Assembly: GCF_018323985.1 (NCBI RefSeq)
Contig: NZ_AP024590.1
Location: 62,001 to 126,000, forward strand
Source of the DNA: Enterobacter kobei
GTDB taxonomy: Bacteria; Pseudomonadota; Gammaproteobacteria; Enterobacterales; Enterobacteriaceae
Reading direction: 5' to 3'
Length of the DNA stretch: 64,000 bases
Notes under the pieces: model-generated
Told to the model about the DNA's origin: nothing
Databases searched by the model: none
What the model saw: the letters and a program-made list of their open reading frames with translations, nothing else
Shown here: in pieces, positions 18,404 through 27,514 of the stretch
How positions within the stretch are numbered: the stretch's first letter is position 1
How the letters are laid out: each line of letters begins with the position of its first letter
Made by a program: the position numbers and the translations under genes

Positions 18404-18437
18404 GCCTGCCCGGTGGCGCGACGCGTACCGGGCAGGT
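18404..18437. terminator. Bidirectional hairpin between pyrE and slmA
   Basis: GCCTGCCCGGT (18404-18414) pairs with ACCGGGCAGG (18427-18436). It lies in the 46-bp gap between the convergent pyrE and slmA genes, a strong hairpin but with only a short T run. Confidence 0.65.
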
Positions 18438-18443
18438 TTGGCG

Positions 18444-19040
18444 TTACTGCAACTGCGCGGCCATCAGCGGCCAGCGGGCGTCAAAATCTTCCGTCGGACG
18501 ATATTTGAACTCGCTGCGCACAAAGCGCGACAGCATCCCCTCACAGAAGGCCAGCAGTTGGCTTGCCAGCAGGGCTTCGTCCACAGTGTAGCCTTCACCT
18601 TCACGCATTTTTCGCTCGCGCAGAACCTGGCGCAGTTGCGATTCAATACGATCAAATAGCTGGTTAATACGGCTTTGCAGGCGATCCTGTTCGAACATCA
18701 GCGCATGGCCAGTCAGAATGCGCGTCAGGCCTGGATTACGTTCACCAAAACCTACCACCAGCAGCACGATAAGGCGCAGACGGGCGGTTGTGTCCTTCTC
18801 GTCTTTCAGGATCAGGTTAATACGCGTGGTCAGGCTATCTTCGATAAATTCAATCAGGCTATCGAACATCCGCGTTTTGCTGGGAAAATGACGATATAAC
18901 GCCGCTTCTGAAACGCCAACGGAGGCCGCCAGTTTTGCCGTGGTAATGCGCTGGCTGCCGTCGCTGGATTCCAGCATCAATGCCAGAGATTGAAGTATTT
19001 CTTCGCGACGATTCCTTTTCGCAGTTTGTTTTTCTGCCAT
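18444..19040 (-). CDS. slmA: Nucleoid occlusion factor SlmA
   Basis: TetR-family protein that binds SlmA sites on the chromosome and disrupts FtsZ polymers, preventing septation over the nucleoid. 198 residues from the ATG at 19040 (MAEKQTAKRNRREEIL), the E. coli length. The N-terminal helix-turn-helix is in TTAKLAASVGVSEAALYRHFPSK (split over about residues 33-54). It follows dut on the same strand. Confidence 0.96.
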   Translation of the reverse strand: MAEKQTAKRNRREEILQSLALMLESSDGSQRITTAKLAASVGVSEAALYRHFPSKTRMFDSLIEFIEDSLTTRINLILKDEKDTTARLRLIVLLVVGFGERNPGLTRILTGHALMFEQDRLQSRINQLFDRIESQLRQVLRERKMREGEGYTVDEALLASQLLAFCEGMLSRFVRSEFKYRPTEDFDARWPLMAAQLQ

Positions 19041-19093
19041 GTTCCAAAATACCCCTGAAAATAAGCACTTGTCAGGCGGGCATCCACGCAGCG

Positions 19094-19115
19094 ACCGCAA
19101 ACCGAAGTTTGCGGT
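19094..19115 (-). other. Perfect hairpin between dut and slmA
   Basis: ACCGCAAAC (19094-19102) and GTTTGCGGT (19107-19115) form a 9-bp stem with a CGAA loop in the 120-bp dut-slmA gap. No T run follows on the minus strand, so it is more likely an RNA processing or stability structure, or a protein site, than a terminator. Confidence 0.5.
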
Positions 19116-19160
19116 AATGTTATGACGTTATGGCGCTGCGAAATGCGTTTAAAAAGCCGC

Positions 19161-19619
19161 TTATTGACGGCCTGAATGGCCGAAGCCGCCTTCACCACGT
19201 TCGGTGGCGTCGAAATCTTCCACCAGATTAAACTCTGCCTGCACAACCGGTACAAATACCATCTGGGCGATGCGCTCGCCAGGTTCGATGGTGAAGCTGG
19301 TTTGTCCCCGGTTCCAGACGGATACCATCAGCTGTCCCTGGTAATCGGAATCAATCAGGCCCACCAGGTTACCCAGCACCACGCCATGCTTATGCCCCAG
19401 TCCTGAGCGCGGCAGGATCACTGCTGCCAGCGTCGGGTCAGCAATATGAATTGCCAGACCGGTCGGAATGAGAGCGGTGGCGCCTGGCGCCAGTTCTACG
19501 GCGTCATCAAGACAGGCGCGCAGGTCAAGACCGGCAGAGCCGGAGGTGGCATAGGTTGGCAGCGGGAATTCCTGACCAACACGCGGGTCCATAATCTTAA
19601 CGTCGATTTTTTTCATCAT
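19161..19619 (-). CDS. dut: dUTP diphosphatase Dut
   Basis: Hydrolyses dUTP to dUMP and pyrophosphate, keeping uracil out of DNA and feeding dTMP synthesis. Trimeric family motifs are present in order: GSAGLDLRA, LPRSGLGHKHG, GNLVGLIDSDYQGQL, NRG and the C-terminal GEGGFGHSGRQ that closes over the active site. Two adjacent ATGs (19619 and 19616) give 152 or 151 residues. The gene start lies inside the coaBC 3' end, implying translational coupling. Confidence 0.97.
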   Translation of the reverse strand: MMKKIDVKIMDPRVGQEFPLPTYATSGSAGLDLRACLDDAVELAPGATALIPTGLAIHIADPTLAAVILPRSGLGHKHGVVLGNLVGLIDSDYQGQLMVSVWNRGQTSFTIEPGERIAQMVFVPVVQAEFNLVEDFDATERGEGGFGHSGRQ

Positions 19620-20808
19620 AACGGGTAACGATCTCGTCCAGTAGTTGTTGGCCCAGAAGTGCCTTGCTCTCAAGTGGTAAGACTTTATCGCCGTCCTGCC
19701 AGAACAGGTGCAGTGCGTTGTTATCGCTGTTAAAACCCTGCTGCGCACCGGACACATCATTGGCACAAATCAGATCAAGATTTTTACGGCTACGCTTTTG
19801 CCGGGCGTATTCTTCCACATTATTCGTTTCGGCAGCAAACCCAACAACGTAAGGGCGATGCGCGGACAGCGCGGCCACGCCCGCCACAATGTCCGGATTT
19901 TTCACCATTTTCAGTGTAATTTCATCGCCTTGCTTTTTGATCTTTTCGTCGGCAACGGCGGCGGCACGGTAGTCTGCCACAGCGGCGCAGCCAATAAAAA
20001 TCTGCTGTGTTTGCACATTTGCCTGCACGGCGGCGTCCATTTCGAGCGCCGTGGTAACGTCAATGCGCCTGACCTGCGGCGGCGTGGCAAGCGTTACCGG
20101 CCCGCTGACCAGCGTGACGTTTGCGCCACGTCGTGCCGCTGCTGCCGCAATGGCGAAGCCCATTTTCCCGGAGCTGTGATTGGTGATGTAGCGCACCGGA
20201 TCCAACGGCTCCCGCGTCGGGCCAGCGGTAATCATGATATTCAGATGTTGCAGGTCTTTGACAGGCGAAAAATGCGCCGCGGCCAGATCGACAATCTCCA
20301 GTGGGTCGAGCATTCGCCCTGGACCGACATCGCCGCAGGCCTGGCTGCCGCTGTCCGGACCCCAGAGCAGCAAGCCGCGGGAAGCCAGGACGCCCAGATT
20401 ATGCTGGGTGGCGGCCGCCCGATACATTTGCTGGTTCATGGCGGGCACCACAGCGACCGGAGAGGGCGTAGCGAGACAAATTGTCGACACCAGGTCATTG
20501 GCCATCCCGGCGGCAACGCGGGCAATTAAATCCGCAGTGGCGGGGGCCAGGATCACCAGATCGGCCCATTTGCCCAGCTCGATATGTCCCATCGCCGCTT
20601 CGGCTGCCGGATCGAGCAGGCTGTCGGAAACCGGATAGCCTGACACCGCCTGCAAACTCATGGGCGTAATAAAGGCTTTGGCGGCCTCGGTCATGGCGAC
20701 ACGCACCTCCGCGCCGCGATCGCGCAGACGACGCACCAGTTCCGGCGCTTTATAGGCCGCGATACCGCCGCTGACGCCAAGAACGATTTTTTTACCGGCC
20801 AGACTCAT
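19597..20808 (-). CDS. coaBC: Phosphopantothenoylcysteine decarboxylase/synthetase CoaBC
   Basis: Fused enzyme for two coenzyme A steps. 403 residues from the second ATG of a pair (MSLAGKK); E. coli has 406. The N-terminal flavoprotein (CoaC) domain shows GGIAAYK, the decarboxylase loop PAMNQQMY and the flap SQACGDVGPGRM. The CoaB synthetase domain starts near 190 (MITAGPTREPLDPVRYITNHSSG) and has the CTP-site lysine region KIKKQ. Small deletion of about three residues after KKQ relative to E. coli. Overlaps dut by about 23 bp. Divergent from radC. Confidence 0.96.
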   Translation of the reverse strand: MSLAGKKIVLGVSGGIAAYKAPELVRRLRDRGAEVRVAMTEAAKAFITPMSLQAVSGYPVSDSLLDPAAEAAMGHIELGKWADLVILAPATADLIARVAAGMANDLVSTICLATPSPVAVVPAMNQQMYRAAATQHNLGVLASRGLLLWGPDSGSQACGDVGPGRMLDPLEIVDLAAAHFSPVKDLQHLNIMITAGPTREPLDPVRYITNHSSGKMGFAIAAAAARRGANVTLVSGPVTLATPPQVRRIDVTTALEMDAAVQANVQTQQIFIGCAAVADYRAAAVADEKIKKQGDEITLKMVKNPDIVAGVAALSAHRPYVVGFAAETNNVEEYARQKRSRKNLDLICANDVSGAQQGFNSDNNALHLFWQDGDKVLPLESKALLGQQLLDEIVTRYDEKNRR

Positions 20809-20963
20809 CATGATTCTTTCCTGTTGGATTTCACCAGAAGGCGGGCATTTTATCACAATCCTCCCTCAGTCGTGCTTTTGCGCATTGCTCACTTTGCGAG
20901 GCGCTACGCAAAGCCGTCATCCTGCTCTGTGGCAGGATAGCGGCTCGACAGGGAGGTAAGATC

Positions 20964-21629
20964 ATGGAAGATACGGTATCTATACTGCCGCGTGAAAAAA
21001 CGCTGTTATTAGGCGTCAAATCGCTCAGTGACGTTGAATTACTGGCGCTATTTTTACGCACCGGCACGCCCGGGAAAAATGTAATGGCGCTGGCACACCA
21101 TCTGTTGGGCCATTTTGGCTCGCTGTACGGGCTGCTGACTGCCGACTTTGAGCGGTTCAGGGAGGTGGGTGGCATCGGGCTGGCAAAGTATGCCCAACTG
21201 AAAGGCATTGCCGAACTGGCGCGTCGTTTTTATGACGTTAAGGTGGCCGAGGAGCCTGCCATCATGTCCCCGGAGGTGGCATTAGCGTTTTTAAAAAGTC
21301 AGTTAACGGCGGAAGAGCGTGAGATCTTTATGGTGATCTATCTTGATAACCAGAACCGGATCATTAAGCACAGCCGCCTTTTTACCGGCACTATCGCCAA
21401 TGTAGAGGTGCATCCGCGTGAAATTGTCCGGGAAGCCATCAAAATGAATGCTGTCGGCGTGATCCTTGCGCATAATCATCCATCGGGCAGCGCGGAACCC
21501 AGTAAATCCGATAAAATCATCACCGATCATGTGGTAAAGTGCTGCCAGTTCATGGACATCCGGGTGGTTGACCATCTGGTTATTGGCCGTGGAGAGTATG
21601 TATCATTTGCCGAACGTGGTTGGATTTAG
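20964..21629 (+). CDS. radC: RadC-family JAB/MPN-domain protein YicR
   Basis: 221 residues: helix-hairpin-helix-like N-terminal part (VGGIGLAKYAQLKGI around 70-85) and a JAMM metal-site domain with EVHPREIVREAI and HNHPSGSAEPSKSD (around 170). Despite the name, a role in DNA repair has not held up, and the activity of the family is unresolved. It precedes rpmB-rpmG-mutM as in E. coli. Start has the SD GGGAGG 9 bp upstream. Confidence 0.93.
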   Translation: MEDTVSILPREKTLLLGVKSLSDVELLALFLRTGTPGKNVMALAHHLLGHFGSLYGLLTADFERFREVGGIGLAKYAQLKGIAELARRFYDVKVAEEPAIMSPEVALAFLKSQLTAEEREIFMVIYLDNQNRIIKHSRLFTGTIANVEVHPREIVREAIKMNAVGVILAHNHPSGSAEPSKSDKIITDHVVKCCQFMDIRVVDHLVIGRGEYVSFAERGWI

Positions 21630-21671
21630 GCCATTTTACGCGATCCATTGGGATCTTTGTCTGTTCGGGAC

Positions 21672-21700
21672 TTGAGCACATCGATTACACAGCGTATACT
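21672..21700 (+). promoter_or_regulatory. Probable rpmB promoter
   Basis: TTGAGC (21672-21677) and TATACT (21695-21700) are separated by exactly 17 bp. This predicts a start near 21707 and a 5' leader of about 140 nt ahead of rpmB, with self-complementary GGCCTGG/CCAG segments around 21739-21780. Confidence 0.65.
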
Positions 21701-21845
21701 ACGCCACCTTTGAGAATCTCGGGTTTGGCATTATGGGCCTGGCATTGTGGGTTCACATTGAACCGCCAGAGGCCAGGTTTGCAGCCTGACGAGGCGCCAT
21801 AACCCTATACGAAGCTCGAGCTAATTTGATTTTTGGAGAATAGAC

Positions 21846-22082
21846 ATGTCCCGAGTCTGCCAAGTTACTGGCAAGCGTCCGGTGACCGGTAATAACCGTT
21901 CCCACGCACTGAACGCGACCAAACGCCGTTTCCTGCCGAACCTGCACTCTCACCGTTTTTGGGTTGAGAGCGAGAAGCGTTTTGTCACACTGCGTGTATC
22001 TGCTAAAGGTATGCGTGTAATCGATAAAAAAGGCATTGATACAGTTCTGTCCGAACTGCGTGCCCGTGGCGAAAAGTACTAA
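21846..22082 (+). CDS. rpmB: 50S ribosomal protein L28
   Basis: 78 residues, starting MSRVCQVTGKRPVTGNNRSH and ending VLSELRARGEKY, matching the E. coli protein. Component of the large ribosomal subunit near the E site. 20 bp upstream of rpmG with SD GAGGAAAT in between; the two are co-transcribed. Confidence 0.98.
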   Translation: MSRVCQVTGKRPVTGNNRSHALNATKRRFLPNLHSHRFWVESEKRFVTLRVSAKGMRVIDKKGIDTVLSELRARGEKY

Positions 22083-22102
22083 GTACTTAGAGGAAATAAA
22101 TC

Positions 22103-22270
22103 ATGGCTAAAGGTATTCGTGAGAAAATCAAGCTGGTTTCTTCTGCTGGTACTGGTCACTTCTATACCACCACGAAGAACAAGCGCACTAAGCCGGAAAA
22201 ACTGGAACTGAAAAAGTTCGATCCAGTTGTCCGTCAGCACGTGCTCTACAAAGAAGCAAAAATTAAATAA
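22103..22270 (+). CDS. rpmG: 50S ribosomal protein L33
   Basis: 55 codons from the ATG at 22103 to the TAA at 22268-22270, encoding MAKGIREKIKLVSSAG to KEAKIK, essentially the E. coli L33. Cys-free form of L33 (no zinc ribbon). A GAGGAAAT ribosome-binding site lies 7 bp before the start. Followed by a strong terminator. Confidence 0.98.
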   Translation: MAKGIREKIKLVSSAGTGHFYTTTKNKRTKPEKLELKKFDPVVRQHVLYKEAKIK

Positions 22271-22290
22271 TTTTCGCTTTGATGTACAAG

Positions 22291-22315
22291 AACCCCGCCT
22301 GTGCGGGGTTTTTTG
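22291..22315 (+). terminator. rpmBG terminator
   Basis: AACCCCGC (22291-22298) pairs with GCGGGGTT (22303-22310), then TTTT. It sits between rpmG and mutM, so mutM probably depends on read-through or its own promoter. Confidence 0.92.
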
Positions 22316-22336
22316 CATTCAGCTTCCGGAGAAATC

Positions 22337-23146
22337 ATGCCTGAATTACCTGAAGTGGAAACCAGCCGCCGTGGCATTGAGCCGCACATGGTGGGCGAAA
22401 CTATTCTGCATGCTGTCGTGCGCAACGGACGCCTGCGCTGGCCAGTTTCTGATGAAATCCATGCGCTGAGCGACAAACCGGTGCTGAGCGTGCAGCGTCG
22501 CGCCAAATATCTGTTGCTGGAGCTGCCCGACGGCTGGATTATTATCCATCTCGGCATGTCCGGGAGCCTGCGGATCCTGCCGTATGAAATGCCTGCGGAA
22601 AAGCACGACCACGTTGATCTGGTGATGAGCAATGGCAAAGTGCTGCGTTACACCGATCCCCGTCGATTTGGTGCCTGGCTGTGGACGCGATCCCTTGAAG
22701 GCCATAACGTGCTGGCACATTTAGGCCCTGAGCCGCTCAGTGACGCCTTTGATGCAGAGTATTTGCGTCAGAAAAGCGCGAAGAAGAAGATTGCCATCAA
22801 GCCCTGGCTGATGGATAACAAGCTGGTTGTTGGCGTCGGTAATATTTATGCCAGCGAGTCGCTGTTTGCTGCCGGGATCCATCCTGATCGTCTGGCGTCG
22901 TCGCTGTCGGTCGACGAGTGTGAATTACTGGTGCGGGTGATCAAGGCGGTGCTGTTACGCTCTATTGAACAGGGCGGTACCACGCTGAAAGACTTCCTGC
23001 AAAGTGATGGCAAACCGGGTTACTTTGCGCAGGAACTGCAGGTGTATGGTCGGGAAGGCCAGCCGTGTCGTATTTGCGCTGCGCCCATCGTGGCCAGCAA
23101 GCATGCCCAGCGCTCAACCTTTTACTGCCGTAACTGCCAGAAGTAA
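22337..23146 (+). CDS. mutM: Formamidopyrimidine-DNA glycosylase MutM (Fpg)
   Basis: Removes 8-oxoguanine and formamidopyrimidines from DNA and nicks the abasic site. 269 residues when started at MPELPEVET, the E. coli length; Pro2 and Glu3 of this sequence are the catalytic residues. Other features: the helix-two-turn-helix region (GVGNIYASESLF) and a C-terminal zinc finger with four Cys (CRIC and CRNC). Convergent with coaD, 12 bp apart. Confidence 0.98.
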   Translation: MPELPEVETSRRGIEPHMVGETILHAVVRNGRLRWPVSDEIHALSDKPVLSVQRRAKYLLLELPDGWIIIHLGMSGSLRILPYEMPAEKHDHVDLVMSNGKVLRYTDPRRFGAWLWTRSLEGHNVLAHLGPEPLSDAFDAEYLRQKSAKKKIAIKPWLMDNKLVVGVGNIYASESLFAAGIHPDRLASSLSVDECELLVRVIKAVLLRSIEQGGTTLKDFLQSDGKPGYFAQELQVYGREGQPCRICAAPIVASKHAQRSTFYCRNCQK

Positions 23147-23158
23147 AGCGCGCAGGCG

Positions 23159-23641
23159 CTACGCCTGTAGCTTCTCAAGTAGCGCCTGATGCACCTGTGC
23201 CGGCAGGAAGTGGGTGACGTCACCCTGATGACGGGCCACTTCCTTGACCAGCGACGACGAGATAAACGACCACTCTTTGGACGGCATCAGGAAGACGCTT
23301 TCCAGATCCGGCATCAGATGACGGTTCATGTGGGCGAGCTGCATCTCGTATTCGAAGTCAGCGACGGCACGCAGGCCGCGAATAAGAATATTGGCCTGCT
23401 GATCGCGGGCAAAATTCGCCATCAGATCGCTAAAACCCACCACTTCAACGTTAGCCAGATGCGCGGTGGCCTGGCGTGCCATTTCAACGCGCTCATCAAG
23501 ACTGAACAGCGGCTTTTTTCCTGGACTGGCGGCAATCGCCATGATGACCTTATCAAACATGCAGGCCGCACGGGTGATGATGTCGATATGACCGTTAGTG
23601 ACGGGATCGAAGGTGCCGGGATAGATGGCTTTTGTCGTCAT
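23159..23641 (-). CDS. coaD: Phosphopantetheine adenylyltransferase CoaD
   Basis: Transfers AMP from ATP to 4'-phosphopantetheine, the penultimate CoA step. 160 residues. The nucleotidyltransferase motif GTFDPVTNGH (T/HxGH) is at residues 9-18 and the ISSSLVKEVA motif near 129. Its start overlaps the waaE stop by 4 bp, the waaA-waaE-coaD order typical of Klebsiella, Enterobacter and Serratia. Confidence 0.97.
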   Translation of the reverse strand: MTTKAIYPGTFDPVTNGHIDIITRAACMFDKVIMAIAASPGKKPLFSLDERVEMARQATAHLANVEVVGFSDLMANFARDQQANILIRGLRAVADFEYEMQLAHMNRHLMPDLESVFLMPSKEWSFISSSLVKEVARHQGDVTHFLPAQVHQALLEKLQA

Positions 23642-24408
23642 GGCGCGCTCTTTTCTGAGTAGCCGTGGTTTAGCGCCCACAGCTCGGTATATTTATTGAA
23701 AGTATACTGTGCATTCACCACTGCCAGCAGCCAGCCCTGTTTGCCGTCGAGCACGCCACCGCGCAGCACCAGCGTTTTCAGAAACGCGCCCAGAGTATGC
23801 GCAAAAATACCGGAAAGGGTGGTCTTCTTTCCCTGCTGATGGCGCTCTTTCGCCCACGCCGTAGCGTAGTTGAACTGCTTCTGCTGGAAGCTCGCAAAAT
23901 CGCGGCAGGTCAGATGCAGCAGATCGCCCTGCAGATTAACCACCGACGCGCCTGCGCATTCGAGAGACTCATGCACGGCGTTACGGTTGTACTGATACTT
24001 TTCCCGGGGATACAGACGCATTACGAGATCGGGATACCAGCCGCTGTGACGCATAAAACGGCCCAGAAAGTAGTTGCGGCGGGCAATGCTGTAGATGGTG
24101 TCGGGTGCCGGTGATGCCAGCACGGCCTGAATGGCGTGGGCGAGCTCGGGCGTGACGCGCTCGTCGGTATCGATCATCAATACATAATCGCCCGTGGCAT
24201 ACGCCTGCGCCCGCTGGCGCTGAATACCGTAACCCTGCCAGTCAGTATTGGTGAAGACCTTTACACCCGCGTTGCGGGCAATGGTGAGCGTGTCGTCGGT
24301 GCTGCCGGAGTCCAGCAGCACAATCTCATCGGCAAATGCCACGGACGCCAGGCAATCCGGCAACAGATCGGCAGCGTTTTTGGCGATCATCACCACCGAG
24401 AGGCGCAT
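23638..24408 (-). CDS. waaE: LPS core glucosyltransferase WaaE (KdtX family, GT2)
   Basis: 256-residue family-2 glycosyltransferase. The N-terminal nucleotide-binding fold has VVMIAKNAADLL and DSGSTDDTL, and the metal-binding DxD is DTDE (around 96-99). In Klebsiella and Serratia WaaE adds the beta-1,4-glucose to heptose I of the inner core, and the location directly between waaA and coaD supports the same role here. It starts 1 bp after waaA ends. Confidence 0.92.
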   Translation of the reverse strand: MRLSVVMIAKNAADLLPDCLASVAFADEIVLLDSGSTDDTLTIARNAGVKVFTNTDWQGYGIQRQRAQAYATGDYVLMIDTDERVTPELAHAIQAVLASPAPDTIYSIARRNYFLGRFMRHSGWYPDLVMRLYPREKYQYNRNAVHESLECAGASVVNLQGDLLHLTCRDFASFQQKQFNYATAWAKERHQQGKKTTLSGIFAHTLGAFLKTLVLRGGVLDGKQGWLLAVVNAQYTFNKYTELWALNHGYSEKSAP

Positions 24409-25683
24409 TTAGTGGCTCCGCTGCGGCAGATAGGGTTGCAGGAGTTGTAGCAGCCTTGAGAGCGCACCCTGATTCTGGTGCAGCACTTCAACGGCATGAC
24501 GGCCGTACCACAGGCGATAATCTTCATCGGTCAGCAGGGTTGAGACCTCTTTCACCAGCGAACTAACGTCAGTAACGGTGATCAGACCATCCGCCTGCTG
24601 AAGTTTGGCGCAGATATCTTTGAAGTTGAAGGTGTGCGGGCCCATCAGCACCGGAATGGCATGTGCCGCCGGCTCCAGTGGGTTATGCCCGCCGCGCTCC
24701 ACCAGGCTGCCGCCCACAAAGGCCAGATCGGCAATGCCGTACAGCAGCATCAGCTCACCCATGGTATCGCCAATCACCACCTGCGTGCTGCTGGACGGGA
24801 TCTCGCCGGTGCTGCGCAGAGTAAAGCTGAATCCGCCTTTCTGTACCATATCGCGCGCGTCTTTAAAGCGCTCCGGGTGACGCGGCACCAGGATCAGCAG
24901 TAAGTCGGGGAAAGTTTCCAGCAGTTTGCGGTGCGCCTCGAGAATAATCTCTTCTTCGCCATCGTGGGTACTGGTGGCGATCCACACCTGACGGCGCGGC
25001 GCCCACTGTCGGCGCAGCGTAATGGCGCGTGCCGCCAGCTCTGGCGTAACGGAGATATCAAACTTCAGGCTACCGGTGACCGCCAGCTGATTACGTTTGA
25101 GGCCGAGCTTCAGGAAGCGATCGGCGTCTTCGTCATTCTGTGCGGCAATCAGCGTAATTTTGCCCAGCAGACGGCGCATAAAATTGCCCAGCTTGCCGTA
25201 GCCTTTCGCCGAGCGTTCCGACAGGCGCGCGTTGGCGATCACCAGCGGAATTTTACGGGCATGCAGCGCGGAAATCATGTTGGGCCACAGCTCGGTTTCC
25301 ATGACGATGACTAGCTTTGGCCGCACGGTAGTGAGGAAGCGGTTCATCGCGCAGGGTAAATCGTAAGGCAGATAGACGTGGTGTACATCTTTGCCAAAGG
25401 CCGACATCACACGCTCCGAGCCGGTAGGCGTCATGGTAGTCACGGTGATGGGCAGAGAAGGGTAGCGGTGACGCAGGGCACGCACCAGCGGAATGGCCGC
25501 CAGGGTTTCACCTACTGACACGGAATGCAGCAAAATACCGTCTGGCTTCACTTTGTTACTGCAATAGCCATAGCGTTCAGCCCAGCGTTTACGATACGCA
25601 GGCGCCTTGCGGCTACGAAGCAACAAACGCAGCCACACCAACGGCTGGATAAGATAGAGCAGGGCGGTATACAACAATTCCAA
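24409..25683 (-). CDS. waaA: Kdo transferase WaaA (KdtA)
   Basis: Inner-membrane bifunctional GT30 enzyme that adds two Kdo sugars from CMP-Kdo to lipid IVA. 424 residues if started at the TTG at 25683 (MELLYTALLYLIQP), which matches the family N-terminus. A second TTG at 25716 would add 11 residues. No ATG is available near either. The N-terminal hydrophobic helix anchors it; conserved blocks include HSVSVGETLAAIPL, TTMTPTGSERV and GGSLVERGGHNPLEPAAH. Downstream genes waaE and coaD follow without a gap. Confidence 0.94.
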   Translation of the reverse strand: MELLYTALLYLIQPLVWLRLLLRSRKAPAYRKRWAERYGYCSNKVKPDGILLHSVSVGETLAAIPLVRALRHRYPSLPITVTTMTPTGSERVMSAFGKDVHHVYLPYDLPCAMNRFLTTVRPKLVIVMETELWPNMISALHARKIPLVIANARLSERSAKGYGKLGNFMRRLLGKITLIAAQNDEDADRFLKLGLKRNQLAVTGSLKFDISVTPELAARAITLRRQWAPRRQVWIATSTHDGEEEIILEAHRKLLETFPDLLLILVPRHPERFKDARDMVQKGGFSFTLRSTGEIPSSSTQVVIGDTMGELMLLYGIADLAFVGGSLVERGGHNPLEPAAHAIPVLMGPHTFNFKDICAKLQQADGLITVTDVSSLVKEVSTLLTDEDYRLWYGRHAVEVLHQNQGALSRLLQLLQPYLPQRSH

Positions 25684-25860
25684 GCGATTATCCGTTTTTT
25701 GAGTTTCGGCGGGCAAATTCTAAGCATTAAAGCGGGCTAAAGCTATACTTTTGGCGCTTTTGGTCACGCTTTTGCCAGGGTTTCGTACAAAGTGAAAGGA
25801 GAAAGCGAGGAAGGCGATGAACGGCACAGGGCAGAAAAGCCCTGCGCGCGGAGAAAAGGA

Positions 25861-27496
25861 TCACTGCTCGGCTGGCGGGAGCTCGTTCAGATGATAGGTA
25901 ATTCGCTCTGAAAGGCCGCGAATATCGCCCCCCGTAATGAAGTAGCTGTCATCTTTCTGGTTTGGGTTCGTTACCTGATAGCCCAGCACCTTATTGATCA
26001 GCGTCGCCAGCTGGAAGTGGTTCAGCGGCATCTGCGGACTGATGTTTTTAAGGGACATTGCCGGATCGTTACTGAAATAGATGAACGGTACCTGCGCAAT
26101 CGGCATTTCGACGACGGAGTGCCCGAAAAGCCCACCATCACCGACCCGCTCGCCATGATCGGATGTGATGAAGACCAGCACCGGCAATTTCGATTTCGCC
26201 ATCACTGTACGGATCGCAGAGGCGAGTTCCTTGTCGTAAAGCCGAACAGCATCGTCGTATTCATTTTTTTTCTGCGCCACATCATCATTAAGACGCGGGG
26301 TGGAAAACTTCGCGAATCCTGCGGGAATGTTCCGCTCATAAGGGATATGCGGTGCGCGACTGTTCAGCACCATCATGAAGGGTTTACTCCAGTCCAGCGG
26401 GGCCTTTTCAACGGATGGGGTAAGGATCCTGTCGGCACCTACATCCGGGGCCGGACGCACCTGGGTGTCTTCCCAAAAAATCGATGTCATGAATGCCAAT
26501 CCAGTTGCTCAGCCCTTCCAGACCCTGCGCTGAAATAAACGCGGTCTGATAGCCCTGCTTCTTCGCATTAGCAAAAATATTGGTCGACTTGCTTTTGTAG
26601 GCGGAGAAATTGTCCGGCTCGCGCAGGTTATTCACCAGCATCGGAATGGCGACGCGTGTGGAGACGGCGTTGGAGACAATCAGACGGCCACTGCCCTGGT
26701 ATTGATCCATTAACGCTTTCAGTTCTGGCGTGGTTTCTCTTTCATAGCCGAGTGCGCTGACATGATGCGGATTCAGACTTTCGCCAATCGCCAGGATCAC
26801 AGAGTATTTCCCACTTTGATGATCCGGAACGGGCGTGACCTGATAAGGCTCGTAATGGGCGATGTTCTGGTTTTCACCCGAGAGCGCTTCTGGGATCAGA
26901 CGTACCGCACTAAAGCTCATTGCCGACAGGCCATTGCGCAGCAACGAATGGCGCAGGTCAGGGTTGAATTTATACATCTGACCGTCAATGGCTTTGTAGA
27001 ACTGGCCTAAAAACATGACAGCAATCGCCAGCAGGCAGGGCAGGGCGATCCATTTGTGCCAGTGAGGTCCAATGCGACGGGCAACCACCACGGCGAACAC
27101 GATCGCTACCAGCATAATGACAAAATAAATGCCCAGCGCGCCGAGGCTGTCGGTAATGCCGCTGGCAATGTCTTTCGTTTCAACAAATGCCAGCCAGACT
27201 TCGCTTGGGCCATAGAATTGACCATAAAACTGGTGATAGATCGCTTCTGATAACTGCACGATATAGGTAACCGCCAGCAGTACGCGCGTCAGCATGAAAC
27301 GAATACTGATTGCCGCAAGCAGGGAGATGATCACATACAGCGCAATATCACCCGATTTCGGGCTGTATGCCGCGTCTTTGACGGTGACGATGATTTCGGA
27401 CAGCGAAAAAAACGCAGAAAAAATCAGCGTGAGAATAACGGTTCTGAGCAGGTTTCGCCCCAGCGAGGGGTGGGACAGCAATGACGATCTGAACAT
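25861..27496 (-). pseudogene. Phosphoethanolamine-transferase-like sulfatase-family protein, frameshifted
   Basis: Encodes an EptA/CptA-type enzyme in two frames. From 27496: about five transmembrane helices (residues 10-175), then a periplasmic sulfatase-fold domain with GESLNPHHVS (metal site) and VSTRVAIPM (probable nucleophile region). Frame breaks at a run of six T (minus strand, 26475-26480); the continuing frame carries WEDTQVRP, NSRAPHIPYE and SDHGERVGDGGLFGHS to a stop at 25861. Reducing the run to five T would restore HDIDFWEDT and a protein of about 545 residues, the family size. Such enzymes add phosphoethanolamine to LPS core or lipid A. A sequencing error or phase variation are alternatives to a real pseudogene. 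Confidence 0.82.
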
Positions 27497-27514
27497 GTGA
27501 TAACTCGACTGTTT

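Noticed and set aside
18444..19100. Longer slmA start
   Set aside because: Residues before MAEKQTAKR are not conserved in SlmA.
25820..25850. Hairpin GGGC/GCCC upstream of waaA as a terminator
   Set aside because: No T run on either strand; weak stem.
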